DNA from: Choristoneura fumiferana
Taxonomy: Eukaryota > Arthropoda > Insecta > Lepidoptera > Tortricidae
Length of the DNA: 64,000 nt
Reading direction: 5' to 3'
NCBI RefSeq assembly: GCF_025370935.1
Contig: NC_133494.1
Span: 18,880,377-18,944,376, forward strand
Shown here: positions 34,538 to 45,600 of the stretch, piece by piece
Position numbering within the stretch: position 1 is the first letter of the stretch
How the letters are laid out: each line of letters opens with the position of its first letter
Made by a program: the position numbers and the translations under genes
The notes under the pieces: generated by a model
What the model was told of the DNA's origin: nothing
Seen by the model: only the letters and a program-made list of their open reading frames with translations
Databases searched by the model: none

Positions 34538-34681
34538 ATGAGAGCGCCAAATGGGATTCCGCAAGTTAATGCAGTCGTTAACCTAGCGGTTCCGCGCTTT
34601 AATGGAGAATTAAATATAAATCGCTTTTATGAAACATTAAAGAATTTCATTACTGATATACTTGACAAGTTAGATTGTTAA
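34538..34681 (+). CDS. Hypothetical 47-residue protein, two-exon unit, copy 1
   Basis: Exon 2 starts at 34,473 after a textbook acceptor (CTCTCTTGTCTTTTGTCTTT then AG). The frame is open from that acceptor. The first ATG gives MRAPNGIPQVNAVVNLAVPR, then FNGELNINRFYETLKNFITD and ILDKLDC, stop TAA, with AATAAA at 34,703-34,708 just downstream. The C-terminal half looks amphipathic-helical (NRFYETLKNFITDILDKL). No membrane segment after the ATG. Residues upstream of the ATG (DYITVFLRVVCSIPCI) are hydrophobic but lack a start. I do not recognise the product. It may be a short peptide gene or a spliced non-coding RNA with a chance frame. Copy 2 keeps the frame through one +1 and one -1 indel. Confidence 0.45.
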   Translation: MRAPNGIPQVNAVVNLAVPRFNGELNINRFYETLKNFITDILDKLDC

Positions 34682-34775
34682 TATTTTTTATTTTTCTTTT
34701 TCAATAAATTACCCAAAGAATGCCCAAAGACAACTTTTTTTTTTATTTGACTAGATGGCAAACGAGCAAGTGGGT

Positions 34776-34872
34776 CTCCTGATGGTAAGAGATCACCACC
34801 GCCCATAAACATCTGCAATACCCCTGGTGTTGCAGATGTTTATGGGCGGTGGTGATCTCTTACCATCAGGAG
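34776..34872. repeat. Near-perfect 43-bp inverted repeat made from repeat family D
   Basis: CTCCTGATGGTAAGAGATCA through ACATCTGCAA is followed after 11 bases by its exact reverse complement. The unit is the start of dispersed family D (full copies at 48,310 plus and 58,455 minus), so two copies sit head to head. Preceded by the family's usual GACTAGATGGCAAACGAGCA. (GGCT)n follows at 34,897. In copy 2 (about 52,190-52,285) one arm has lost a C. Confidence 0.88.
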
Positions 34873-35261
34873 GGTGGTGTAGCTGGTGGTTGCTGGCTGG
34901 CTGGCTGGCTTTTACTATTTTTTTTAACAGAGGCAGCGCATTTTTGTCTAAAAACGTGCTGACGTTTGCGATCGCATTCACCATCTCTTTCCACCCTCGT
35001 CTTAGAGACCGTTCACACGGAGACATCCGATTCCTTGCGGGAACTGTTTTTTGTACGATCCGATTTAGTAGCAAGAGTATTTTAATGCACGCGTTTTAAG
35101 CTTATGGTTGCAGGATTGAGAAACAGAACGGATCCTGCAAAATGTTTCTTTCTTATATGCGACTGCAATTCGGTCCGGTCGTTCTATAAAATACCGGATC
35201 CGATTTAGTGGCAACTATATTTCAGTACTTGCATTCAAACAAGCTCGGAACAAGAATCCTG

Positions 35262-35525
35262 TAATAACCTAACCAACAAAAAGCTGGAAAACCCCGACTT
35301 TGTCACTTCAAAGTTCAATATCTCAAAAACGACTGAACTGGTGTTGGTGAAACATATCTAAGAACCATCGCTAAAAAACCTGCTTTCAAATTAAAAAAAA
35401 CCCGCATTCAAATCGGTCCACCCGTTTAAGAGCTACGGTGCCACAGATAGACACACAGACAGACAGACAGACACACGTAGCGGTCAAAGTTATAACACCC
35501 CTCTTTTTGCGTCGGAGGTTAAAAA
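35262..35525 (-). repeat. Dispersed repeat family A, minus copy
   Basis: CCTAACCAACAAAAAGCTGG, CAATATCTCAAAAACGACTG, AAGAACCATCGCTAAAAAAC, ACCCGTTTAAGAGCTACGGT, CCCCTCTTTTTGCGTCGGAG. It is the reverse complement of 45,331-45,600. A copy with the same flanks occurs at 52,660-52,917. Confidence 0.75.
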
Positions 35526-36490
35526 ACCATATTCGGACCTGAGGATCCTATAAAACCGAGCAACCATGTAAACACACTATCCGGTTTTGCAGAATCCGAC
35601 ATAGTAGCAGATCCGACAAAACTTACGCCGTGTAAACGGACTCTTATACCGTGTGAGAGCAAGAAATGCTAAAAACAATTGCGATTCCTTATGCGTTAGA
35701 CAAATAAAAAAACATTCTCTCCTCAGACTTCTGGTCCATTCATGCGTACTATAATAACATTTGGGCTCCACGGAAAGCCAGCGTTGCTGCAGTGGAGGTC
35801 CTTTTTGGTGGCTTTTCGTTTCACCACTTAATTTAGTTTTATTGTTAGTTTTTACTACCGTAAGTTGGTACTGATGGAACGAGATGGAACCAAATAATAA
35901 TAAAAATCTTTTTCTTTATGTAAAAGTTGAAGAACGCCGATGCCAAACTTCATGGTTAAACTTAGAAAGAAATAAAGCAAACATTTATTCGTGACATGAC
36001 ATGACGTGACGTGACATGGATAAGAATAATAATAAAAATAGAATTCGCGCTGTCATCGTTCACCCACCATTACGTCTCATATTTCGTTTTCTAGAATTTT
36101 CTAGAGTTTTCTTAGCAGATTAAAAGTGTAAATGTCAGCATATAAGCTAGGTTTGGAACTTTGGATTATTCCCGAGATCCACCTCAAACATTCTCATTTA
36201 CGAGTATACTAGTGATACTAGCAGATGACAAAAAAATAGGTGAAGTGAAAAAATATCCCTTAAATGTATCTGTCGCGTGTTTACCCACCATACCGGAACA
36301 GTATGTCAAAAACAACCGACGGGGTGTCACACACCCTGTTTGTATTCAGAATATGATACAGTCCATTTTATTATTGCTTTACGTTCACGAGGGTTCGTGA
36401 CTCATTATTTGCATTTGTTGCACACCTTTTTGTTTATAATACTACTTTTGATTGTTAATAAATTAAAACTTGGAACTTAAGAACTGCGGG

Positions 36491-36730
36491 TAAAAAGATG
36501 AAATTCCGTAAACTACTTCAACTTTGCCCTCTGGCCCCAACATTGCCTGATTTGATTTAGAGTCGATAACTTAGCACTCTTATAGGTTTTAAACTTTTAT
36601 CTACACGGGAATTATTATTACGGGGGGATAAAAGTTTAAAAACCTAAAGGGTGCTGATTTATCGACTCTTAATCGAATCAGGCAATGTTGGGGCCAGAAG
36701 GCAAAGTTGAAGCAGTTTGCGGTTTTACTT
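36491..36730. mobile_element. Foldback element, about 240 bp
   Basis: Arms: CTACTTCAACTTTGCCCTCT and GGCCCCAACATTGCCTGATT against AATCAGGCAATGTTGGGGCC and GGCAAAGTTGAAGCAGTTTG. Inner arms: AGAGTCGATAA and TTATCGACTCT; TAAACTTTTATC and GATAAAAGTTTA. Non-coding. The left half and most of the centre recur at 63,836-64,000, cut by the window end. Confidence 0.8.
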
Positions 36731-36735
36731 TGAGT

Positions 36736-36990
36736 TTCATTATCATCATCATCATATCAGCCTCAGGACGTCCACTGTTGGACATACGAGGAGTCCTCCC
36801 CATAGAACTCCAGTTGCTTTAGTTTTAATCCTGCATCCAGTCCATGGAGTCATCCATCCATCTCGTTGGTGGACGTCCACGCTTGCCGATACGCCGTCTC
36901 CATTTGAGAACTTTTCAGCCCCAACGGCCATCTATTCTCCGTGTTATATGGCGTGCTCATTGCCAACTTCAACAATGCCAATCTACATGG
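36736..36990 (-). mobile_element. Non-LTR retrotransposon 3' end fragment
   Basis: Plus strand: CATCATCATCATATCAGCCT, GGACGTCCACTGTTGGACAT, CATCTCGTTGGTGGACGTCC, CCCCAACGGCCATCTATTCT. It is antisense to a LINE C terminus and the same class as 1,120-1,545. The 109-codon plus frame over it is a shadow. Confidence 0.65.
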
Positions 36991-38540
36991 CTTTCATTAA
37001 GTTTTCTTGTACGGAACTAGGATTGCAGAATTCCCACGAGATGTAACAATTAAATTACTTAATGAAATTATATCTCATCCTATAAACGTTAGTTTTTTTT
37101 TAATTTTCACAACTTTAAACGTCCGTATCTCAAAGCAGCAAAATAAGACTCAATGACTTTTCGCTCTACGAGGACGATATAGCCTCCTGAGCCCTCGCGT
37201 ACTTTATAAAGGACCAATTAACACTAAAAATAACGGCCGGATGTACTTTATAAATTAAAATTGCTCATTGAATAAAGGATTTTGAAATAATATCAAAAAT
37301 AACAAAGCAGGTCAACCACGTCCTAGGTCTTAAGCACTAAGTCAGGACACAGGAGGATAGTAATAAATTGCAAGTTATTTCCCGCATCATCTATCTTAAA
37401 TACTCGTTTTGTAAAAACGTTAAAAATACTGTTGTCGCTGTATATTTTCCCCAACTCATCTCTCCACGAGTCCGTCCGATATGTCAATCAATTCCAGCCG
37501 AAACATGCAACCTTTTTAGATCGTCATGCGATAGGCGCACCCGATTTGCGTGCACTTTATTTTAAAAAAGTTTCCTCCTTCCGGTAAATGTTTGAGGCGG
37601 GAAATTGATTGACGGCACCGGAACTTGGGAAACCCAAGGAGCGGGGAAAAATTGCATTTCATTAATGTTGTGGTTAGAATGATACCGTTGGAACGATTTA
37701 TAACAAAGTAAAAAAAAAAGTGATGGATTGACTGATTTATCAAAGTTTAACACAAACCGTTGCATTGTGCTGCTACATTTAAAAAAATGCCTGAATAATG
37801 TACATTTTTTTTGTATTCTGAAATACAATATTTTTGTACATTATTTAGGGATTTTTGAAATATACGAGTATCTGAAATATTTTAGTAGACGGGTGGATTA
37901 GCTTGATTCAACACACGCAAAGAAACATTTTTATGGGACTCTTTGCCAAAACGTGGACATACTCGTACCTACCTAGTTGTGCTTTCGACGTCGTAGATTT
38001 TGAACCACGGTTAAAGCATGAAACAAATCTACTGTACCTAACCAAGCTGTAATTCTAAGTAACATTAACTGGCTTCAAATTGGAACAAAGTGCATATTAA
38101 TATGAATTAAACTGAAAACATAATAATTTTTCATCGAACGCTAATATCGGTTTTTTCCGAACTTGTGACGTCGATTGACTTCATTCCCATAGCTTTAACA
38201 ACCCTAAATATAAAGCATAAGGTCTAATTTCCCGAAGCTCTGAAGTAAATTTAACCATACATTTATTTTCATTTGAAGTGCTCCCCGACAGTGGGCTGAT
38301 TTATGAAACTAATTGTGATTGGCAGAGGTCGATTCGATTCTGGGTTGAAACGTTATTGTACCAATCAGTTTTAGAGTTCAGTACACTTAGGCTGCCAACG
38401 GAACCCTGTCCTTTACGGCCTGCCCACGGTGTCACTGCTGGGCAAATGTCTCTACTTCTTTCAACTACCTGTCCATGCCTCGTCTATGCCATGCTTCTAA
38501 AAGCCAAAACTTTACTAGCATAAGTGTTATTTCAAGCATC
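36991..38540. other. Unassigned DNA; imperfect hairpin at 37,792-37,850
   Basis: AATAATGTACATTTTTTT pairs with TATTTTTGTACATTATTT around a smaller TTGTATT/AATACAA stem. Otherwise AT-rich with no gene recognised. Frames at 37,562-37,828 (-) and 38,278-38,523 (+) have no supporting features. Confidence 0.4.
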
Positions 38541-38598
38541 CAGCACGCACGCACGCACGCACGACGCACGCGCGCACGCACAGACACACACACTATTA
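38541..38598. repeat. (ACGC)n/(AC)n microsatellite
   Basis: CACGCACGCACGCACGCACG, then an imperfect GCGCACGCAC stretch and ACACACACAC. Confidence 0.9.
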
Positions 38599-38604
38599 TA
38601 AATC

Positions 38605-38882
38605 ACACACAATATTATAAATGCAAAAGTTTTTAAGTCTGTTTGTTTGTAACCTCATCACGTCTAAACCGCTGAACCGATTTAGATGAAATTCGGTATA
38701 CAAATTAATAGTTTGAGTCCCGGGGACGGACATAGGATAGTTTTTATCCCGAAAAAATGCATAGTTCTCACGGAAAGCAGGTTTTCTAGCGATGGTTCTT
38801 AGACATGTTTTATCAAAATCGGTGTAGCCGTTTTGACAGAGTCGAGGGTTTTCCAACTTCTTGTTGGTTAGGTTAGGTTATT
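38605..38882 (+). repeat. Family B followed directly by family A fragment
   Basis: Family B: AATATTATAAATGCAAAAGT, ACCGATTTAGATGAAATTCG, GAGTCCCGGGGACGGACATA, GCATAGTTCTCACGGAAAGC. It passes at about 38,776 without a gap into family A: CAGGTTTTCTAGCGATGGTT, AAAATCGGTGTAGCCG, TTCCAACTTCTTGTTGGTTA. This is either a nested insertion or recombination between two retroelement tails. Confidence 0.7.
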
Positions 38883-40135
38883 GTTCTTTGTGCTTGGTTA
38901 TTACTAATAACATTATATTTTGTTACAGGTAATACTCGTAGCGATTGTTTAAGGGAGATCGTGGAAGACGCCAAGGAAATAGTTTATGTGATTTTTATGT
39001 AACGTATACAGAGTAATACAGACAGATAAACATTTGGTAAGGGGCTATAAATTTATTTTATACAGGTAATAAAATCAAAACAGCCGTAAGGCTGTGGCAA
39101 CAAGATTGATGGTTACAAATCGCATAGATTTTACTGTCTAAGTATAAGGTCACGCCTTGGAAAAAGCGGAGAATGTGGTTTAGCTACACGGCTAATGTGA
39201 CGGTGGTTTTGAGATATTAATACAATTCACATTTAATTTCTTAATTATTTCGTAGAAATTAGAGTTTTTCAGTATTTTTAAAGACATTTTAAACCTAAAC
39301 TTAGCCAACCTAACTCAAGGTATCCAATTCATTTTGTAAGTTACATGCGATTTTGCCGTATGTATTTAATTTTTAGGAGACGTAGAAAACAGTTTCCGTC
39401 ACTTTGTTCCGCACTAAGCTTCTGTATTCCATCCGTAAGCGCGGATAAACCTCTAGCCTTACATATAAAAGCGCGGCCAAAAAGGTTAAGAACCGCTGTC
39501 CTTGACAAAGATCTCCCTCCCATAATTATAAATTCACGCAACTGTTGGTATAATATTGTTGGCTGAACCAGCATTGTCTTTAACATCAGATAATTATTCA
39601 TGTGCAAACAGCATTTCCGATGGGTTATACAAACCGCTCTCTATGGCCAACTACGGACTCCGGAGTCCAGCTGTTCGTTGTGGAAGGCAAGGCGAAGCCA
39701 CCACACCATTTTCCCAAGAAAGTCGTCATGAAGGTTTTCAGTACCGCAGTTATCAGGACCGCTGATACTGTACGACGATCACGACCACTGTCAAGAGTGT
39801 AGCGAGTTAGAAGAATGCAAACCGCTCTTCTCATCTCTAGCTCCACCCTTACAAAATTGGGGTGTTCACCCTTAAAATTAGATATTAATTTAAAACTCCC
39901 CTTTAAAGGGGGGTAATAAAACAGGATTATGCACAATGTCTTGATGGATATAATGCAATATCTCCGGAAATAAGCAAATACTGTTAAGTACCTAATGAGC
40001 CAGAGGTACCTGATTTGGTACTCAAGCTAGGGGATTCAGTGACATTAATTGACTATCATGACGAATAATGGAGCATTATTATTAGGTATGCGAGCTTGTG
40101 AAGACTAAAAATACTGAAGCCGTATTGCCTGGTGT
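38883..40135. other. Unassigned DNA with repeat family E at 39,640-39,850
   Basis: The segment GAAGGCAAGGCGAAGCCACC, CCCAAGAAAGTCGTCATGAA, CACTGTCAAGAGTGTAGCGA reads codon-like on the plus strand (SGVQLFVVEGKAKPPHHFPK). Its last part has a degenerate relative at 21,598-21,690, so I treat it as a coding-derived repeat relic. The remainder is unassigned. Confidence 0.4.
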
Positions 40136-40640
40136 TCCCTTCTTTCGCAGACAGAAATTTCATAGAATTTCGTTTCGCAGAAAATGTTTCATATAATATT
40201 TGGTTCTTGTAATTTTAATTCGAATATTATTGTTTCAACGACTATTAACTTGAATTAAACATATTTAATAAAAAAACTATTCAATGAATCTTATAATATT
40301 ACTTTATTATTTATCAAATTTATCAAATTGTAGAATTATTTTTTAACAAATATTGTTTGTTCGATACAATATATTAGAATAGGTTAGAAATAGCTACCAG
40401 AAAAGTTGGTTAGGTTAGGTTAGGTTAGAACTGCGACCACATCAGATGCATGTTTTTCTTGGTAATAAGTTTTATAATAAATAAATAATATGAGAATAAT
40501 GAATATTTGATTTGTTATTCTTTGATATGAATATCTAAACAATCATTTATATTTGTAACAAAAATCAATGATTTAAATTTCTTCAAAGTAAGTGTTCTGC
40601 GTATTGATTATTCTATGAAACGATAATATGATAAAAAAAA
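40136..40640. repeat. Degenerate palindromic repeat with central TTAGG motif
   Basis: TTTCGCAGA-type words on the left (CATAGAATTTCGTTTCGCAG) face inverted ones on the right (ATTCTATGAAACG). The centre has GGTTAGGTTAGGTTAGG (40,411-40,428) followed by AACTGCGACCAC. Same plan as 49,850-50,090 and 62,000-62,720. Confidence 0.5.
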
Positions 40641-40780
40641 TTGTCTGTAAAACAATGTACAACTCGTATTGCGTAACGTTTCTGACGCTAGCGATCGCAA
40701 TAAAATGACAGTTTTTGTATGCGTAATCTGTCATTTGATTGTGAACGCGAGAGTCAGTAACGTTACGCCTTAGACCCTCT

Positions 40781-40910
40781 GTACCACTACCATGAGTTTA
40801 CAGCGACCGTACTCCATAGCGACAGCGTAAATTATTTGTAGAGGCGCTGTACAATTCTCCATACAAATAATTTACGCCGTACGGTCACTGTAAACTCATG
40901 GTAGTGGTAC
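40781..40910. mobile_element. Foldback MITE, about 130 bp
   Basis: GTACCACTACCATGAGTTTA at the left and TAAACTCATGGTAGTGGTAC at the right are exact inverted copies. The inner arms CAGCGACCGTAC/GTACGGTCACTG and GTAAATTATTTGTA/CAAATAATTTAC also pair. Confidence 0.85.
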
Positions 40911-41895
40911 TGGTCTGACTGAAAAATCAAACAAATCGCTGCCTTAAAAACCGGATAAAAACAAAAAAGGAAAAACAAGTCTAGTAATAGTTGGCCTAGA
41001 CCGTAGTCCAGTTTAAGGGTAACTTTTTACTTTGGTATTTGTATTCACATACGTCAGTAATTTTTGTTTTTGAAAGGTTTTCCGCAACGAAGTTTTTTAT
41101 TCGACTGTATTAGATAGAATAGGACTTTAAAGAGAAGAAAATTTCAATGTTACTTTTATCCCGCGGGAATTATGCAATTTTCCGGTAAAATCCATCCTAT
41201 TTCCTTCCCCGGGGCTCAGACTAAATCTGTACCAAATTCCGTCGAAATCAATTTACAAGTTTTAGTGTACCTAAAGAGGTATTAGACAGAACACTTAAGC
41301 ATTTATAGGTAAATGTTTATCTCAAAAAAACAAATGCTTATTATGCAATGTGCAAGCACCTAAGTTTTTTTAAAGCAGACTTCAAAATATCAAAAGGTTT
41401 CTCAATTTGCTTTCTTAAACTAAATCACGTTGAAATTTACACAATTTTTTCTCTGAAAACCACAAGGACATCGAGGAAATACTTCACAGCCTTTCATCAC
41501 ATTTGATCCCGTACAATAAAGTCCCTACAAAAAGGGTCTTAAAAGATACCGATTGAAAATTCGGGCATCGAAATCTTTTTTTTTCCTGATTATATCGTCC
41601 CCCCCCTTTCTGCCAGCATTGTGCGTGACAGTACTGATTAGATTCCTTTGATGTGGACCCTCTGTTTTCAAATAACTAATATCATATTGTACGGTTTGGA
41701 CTCAAAGAAAATATGCCCTTTTATACAGAATTATCGATCTGGAATGAGAAAACGACACCCCAAAACAGGTGTGGAGTCGGGAAATTCGAGTTTAATACTC
41801 TGGCCATTTTATTTGAAGGTACATTTGTAAGTGGGTACATGGCATAAGATATGGCGTTTAATTATGTCGCTTATTGTCATAGTGAAATGTTCTTT
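40911..41895. other. Unassigned DNA with a family B minus fragment
   Basis: 41,155-41,262 is family B reversed (CCCGCGGGAATTATGCAATT, TCCTATTTCCTTCCCCGGGG). The rest is AT-rich. The 60-codon frame at 41,648-41,830 is unsupported. Confidence 0.45.
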
Positions 41896-41898
41896 TAA

Positions 41899-42095
41899 CC
41901 CCCGACGCAAAAAGATGGTTATTAATTTGACCGCTAGTACGTATATCTGTCTGTGGCACCGTAGCTCTTAAACGGGTGGACCGATTTGTGGTGGACCGAC
42001 CAGGGTTTCTAGCAATGGTTTTTAGACATGTTTCATTAAAATCGGTTCATTCGTTTTTGAGATATTGTACTTTTTGTTGAATAGGTTATCGAGTT
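41899..42095 (+). repeat. Dispersed repeat family A, copy
   Basis: CCCCCGACGCAAAAAGATGG, GGCACCGTAGCTCTTAAACG, GGTGGACCGATTTG, TTTCTAGCAATGGTTTTTAG, AAAATCGGTTCATTCG, GAGATATTGTACTTTTTGTT. Confidence 0.7.
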
Positions 42096-43190
42096 CAATA
42101 AAGATTCATTGTTTTGTAGATTGTAGTCAGGTCAGATAGGTAGGTAATTGGGTCAGGTAAAAATATCTTTAAGTGCCTAAATGAAGATTTTTCATTTTAT
42201 ATTTTAGTTACACATTGTACGGTGTGCGCAGTACTTTTCCTGTACTTTGTTAAATATTTTTTCACAAAATTTGGCTGCAAAAATGGCTGTCAATCTAATA
42301 TCATTTCTGGTGAAGGTCAAACGTAACACGTTAATTTCACAGATGGGATGTTATGAATAATGCGCGATGTAATTATCGTTTGGGAATTGGGTCAGATGAA
42401 TTTGGTTCATAACAACAACATTATTCTGAAAACTTGCAACTTGGAACTATATACATTAACCTAACATACCTAATATACACAATATCCTCTGCTGACTAAG
42501 ATATAAAAAAACCTTTTTAACCTTATAAATAACGAAATTCTTGCACTGACACTGAATTGTAAACACAAGTCCGAGCATACTGTAAAAAGAAAAAATCAAT
42601 TGTAAAAGTATTTACCAAATTTGAATGTGAATAAAAGATTACTCAATGGAATATAGAAGTTTGGATGAAAAAAAAGGATTTGGATGATAGATGATGACTA
42701 AAAAGTGATACTACGTATTTTTAAACTACTCGACGCTTTCTAGATTTATAATAGTTGACGGTGATTTACTAAATTCTCCGCCATCACAAGTATGGTCTTC
42801 ACAGGAAAGGTTTTCTGCTCGAATGTGAGTCATTACAGTGGTTTTGACCAACCATCATTGGGTCATCCACAACCTCTAATAACCTAGTGCAGCGACTTAG
42901 AAATAAGTATAAAACAATTTAAAAACAGCATTTCTTCTGTGACTTGTACCAAAGTGCTAGGGCGAGGGTGGAACTGGAACCCTCAGTACAAAATTTTAAA
43001 CTCCCAGCAACGGTTCGACCCCGGCCGTAAAACGGCGAGCTAAGTGTGCATTCGATCAAGTCCGCTCAGACTCAATTTACTAAATAGAAGCGTGGCGCTA
43101 CAACAATAAATAAATACAAGTCAACGCACGTAAACAGAGCTCTGGGTGGCTAGTGGAGGGGATACGTTTGCGCATCTGTCAACTAACAAG
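42096..43190. other. Unassigned DNA
   Basis: About 1.1 kb, AT-rich, no gene or recognisable repeat. Confidence 0.35.
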
Positions 43191-43194
43191 CCAA

Positions 43195-43300
43195 TGGCGT
43201 GACGGCCGCGCGCGCGCTCCTACGCCCCCTCCCGCGTCCCCCACTGCTCCGCCGCCAATTTGGTCCGTATTTCGCTCACTGCGCAGGTATATCGCCAGGA
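43195..43300 (+). promoter_or_regulatory. CpG-rich patch, possible promoter
   Basis: GGCGTGACGGCCGCGCGCGC and CCCCTCCCGCGTCCCCCACT stand out in AT-rich DNA, followed by a donor-like GCGCAG|GTATAT (GT at 43,287). A retroelement tail begins within 30 bp, so any transcript from here would read into repeats. Weak evidence for a gene start. Confidence 0.25.
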
Positions 43301-43318
43301 GCTCTTTTTACGTGCGTC

Positions 43319-43798
43319 GATTTGTACCTCATTTAGTTTCTTGCCAGAATCTTCTCAACACCTTTTTCGAATCAGTGGTGGGGGACTAGTGGGATAGACG
43401 GTTTTATTTTACATTCTTGTGCTTGTTATAGCCTCATCATCATCATCCCAGCCTATATACGTCCCACTGCTGGGCACAGGCCTCCTCTCAGAACAAAAGG
43501 GCTTGGGCCATATAGTTCCCACGCGGGCCCAGTGCGAATTGGGAACTTCACACGCACTATTGAATTTCTTCGCAGGTTTGTGCAGGTTTCCTCACGATGT
43601 TTTCCTTCACCGCAAAGCTCGTGGTAAATTTCAAATGTAATTCCGCACATGAATTTCGAAAAACTCAGAGGTGCGAGCCGGGGTTTGAACCCACGACCCT
43701 CTGTTTGAGAGGCGATAGGTCAAACCACTAGGCCACCACGGCCTAGCCGGGCCGGGCTTGTTATAGCCTAAATTGAATAAAAATATTTTGACTTTAAC
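43319..43798 (+). mobile_element. LINE 3' tail interrupted by a SINE
   Basis: GTACCTCATTTAGTTTCTTG, CCAGAATCTTCTCAACACC before the SINE and AGCCTAAATTGAATAAAAAT, ATTTTGACTTTAACTC after it. This is the same 3' end as 47,915-48,028. GGGACTAGTGGGATAGACGG (43,382) recurs at 63,401. Confidence 0.8.
43435..43755 (-). mobile_element. SINE family 1, full length, inserted in a LINE tail
   Basis: Best-preserved family 1 copy. Minus-strand head GGCCTAGTGGTTTGACCTAT with box B GGTTCAAACCCC, tail GTATATAGGCTGGGATGATG. Exact 14-bp target duplication GCTTGTTATAGCCT at 43,421-43,434 and 43,756-43,769. The short CTAGCCGGGCCGG at the head end is probably part of the inserted RNA. Confidence 0.92.
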
Positions 43799-45330
43799 TC
43801 AATTCTCACCAGATTGTCTAAATTGTGAAAGCGCCTCCTCCTATACCAGTACAAGGTCCAAGGTCCTCCTCCTCCTATACAATATCCTCACCATGTGTAA
43901 GCTAGGATGACGAGTTTCGTATAACATTGTGGTTTTTATTCTACGACACCTGCGAGAGGAGATGCGCCAGTCCTCTTCCAAAACTAGCCAATAGTTTACT
44001 TACTTACTTAACTACTTTACTTTCAGGTTATAACACACGTCATTATAGCTGAGCATGTACCTTCTCATTAGCATGTGTTTTTTTATGAGCAATAAATGTT
44101 TTTTCTTTATTTCTTTATTTCTGTTTATTGCCAGTCTAATCCAGTTCGACTCGCACTGGCTAGCTTTCTTTTATTTTTCAGCACATTCCAAATATAATTT
44201 TAAAAGCTCCAAATTCAAACCAACCGTCGACTTCGTGGCGGCAACAAAAACGTTACACAACTGTCAAATTGTCAACTCCATCACCCTTCGCGGCAAGCGG
44301 TAAAAACCTTGGAGCGTTTACCCTACTGGAGAGACCAGTGATGAATGAGCCTAAAAAAGGAACGAAAAAGTTAATTTTTTCTAAGTACTAAGAAAATTAT
44401 AATTTTTGTTATTTTTGTTCTTGATTTTGTAACCTAATCATTATTGTAGGGAGGGGGCCGTTAATACTTTAATAAATACAACATAATGTACTTTAGTTTC
44501 CTGTTAACCTTAGCGGTCCCCGACACCGACGACGCTTAGATAAAAAAAATACTACTAGGTTCTTATACTAAATTAACTTAGGCTAATTTTGCGGGAAAAC
44601 AGCATAGTGATAACGAATTCTTCGCAGATGAAGTCGCGGGCAACAGCTAGGTAGTCCAGAATTATTTTTACTTTTTAGTTGTCTTTTTTGGCGGGGTTTT
44701 TTTGTCGGCGTTTTTTTCGGGCGTTTTTATTATTTTTGCTGGCGTTTTTTGTGTCGGGGGTTTTTGAAATTTTTAATTTTAGTATTTTTTAGTGGATAAG
44801 GAATACTACTCAAACGTTTTTGAGAAACATATTAGTATCGTTACTATTGTCTCGCATTCCACAAAGCGACAGAATCTTTGCATCTTTTTAATATGGTATA
44901 AAGTATAAAGTCACTTCCCGAAGTTTGTACTTTTAGAGATTTAAACTAAGCGACGGATTTAAATGCGATGTTCACCATCACATTAGGTATTTTTTTACGA
45001 AAGGTATATGTATATAACATATGCATATACTAACGACGTGCCCTGGCTTTACACGGGAGTAGTTTTTAGAAAACGAAGATGAAAATTTTCAAGTACTCTT
45101 TAAAAAGAGACTTTTTTAAATTGTACTTACTCGAACCGGGCCGGGGCGGGTCGCCTGTTTTGTATAATAAAAAAAAAATTAGGCACCAGGCACCACCAGT
45201 TTTTTAATGCTCTAAGATATTGACAGAGTGCAATAACCTCCTATCTCTGTATTTGAATGTTGACAATACAAATGTGATATCGATATCGACTTGGGTCGAT
45301 TCGCCGATTTGCAACTGATGGCAACCATTT
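43799..45330. other. Unassigned DNA with family B tail and G/T-rich stretch
   Basis: 44,585-44,655 is a family B 3' piece (AACGAATTCTTCGCAGATGA, GCGGGCAACAGCTAG). 44,690-44,770 is T- and G-rich (repeated GGCGTTTTTT). 44,055-44,303 is an 82-codon frame with two hydrophobic stretches but no start context or splice support. Confidence 0.4.
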
Positions 45331-45600
45331 TTAACCCCCGATGCAAAAAGAGGGGTGTTATAAGTTTGACCGCTATGTGTGTGTGTGTGTGTGTATCTGT
45401 CTGTCTGTGGCACCGTAGCTCTTAAACGGGTGGACCGATTTGAATGCGGTTTTTTTTTAGTAGTAAGCAGGTTTTTCTAGCGATGGTTCTTAGACATGTC
45501 TTATTAAAATCGGTTCAGCCATTTTTGAGATATTGATTTTTGAAGTGACAAAGTCGGGGAGGGGTTTCCAACTTTTTGTTGGTTAGGTTAGGTTATGTAT
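45331..45600 (+). repeat. Dispersed repeat family A, longest copy
   Basis: AACCCCCGATGCAAAAAGAG, GGCACCGTAGCTCTTAAACG, TTTTTCTAGCGATGGTTCTT, AAAATCGGTTCAGCCATTTT, GGTTTCCAACTTTTTGTTGG, TTAGGTTAGGTTATG. Contains a (GT)n run at 45,377-45,394. Confidence 0.8.

Larger units (their letters stand above)
33136..36660 (+). repeat. Large duplicated block, copy 1
   Basis: 33,136-35,907 is repeated at 50,452-53,460, and 35,912-36,660 at 63,210-64,000 (window end), same strand. Most differences are single-base indels in short homopolymers plus a few insertions. The contiguity here and the split in the other copy indicate either an allelic pair kept in the assembly or a duplication followed by a 9.75-kb insertion or deletion. 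(TGACA/TGACG)n at 35,990-36,019 is longer here than in copy 2. Confidence 0.92.

Noticed and set aside
39602..39802. 66-codon plus frame with protein-like sequence (SGVQLFVVEGKAKPPHHFPK)
   Set aside because: Part has a degenerate relative at 21.6 kb, and it lacks an exon context; treated as a coding-derived repeat relic.
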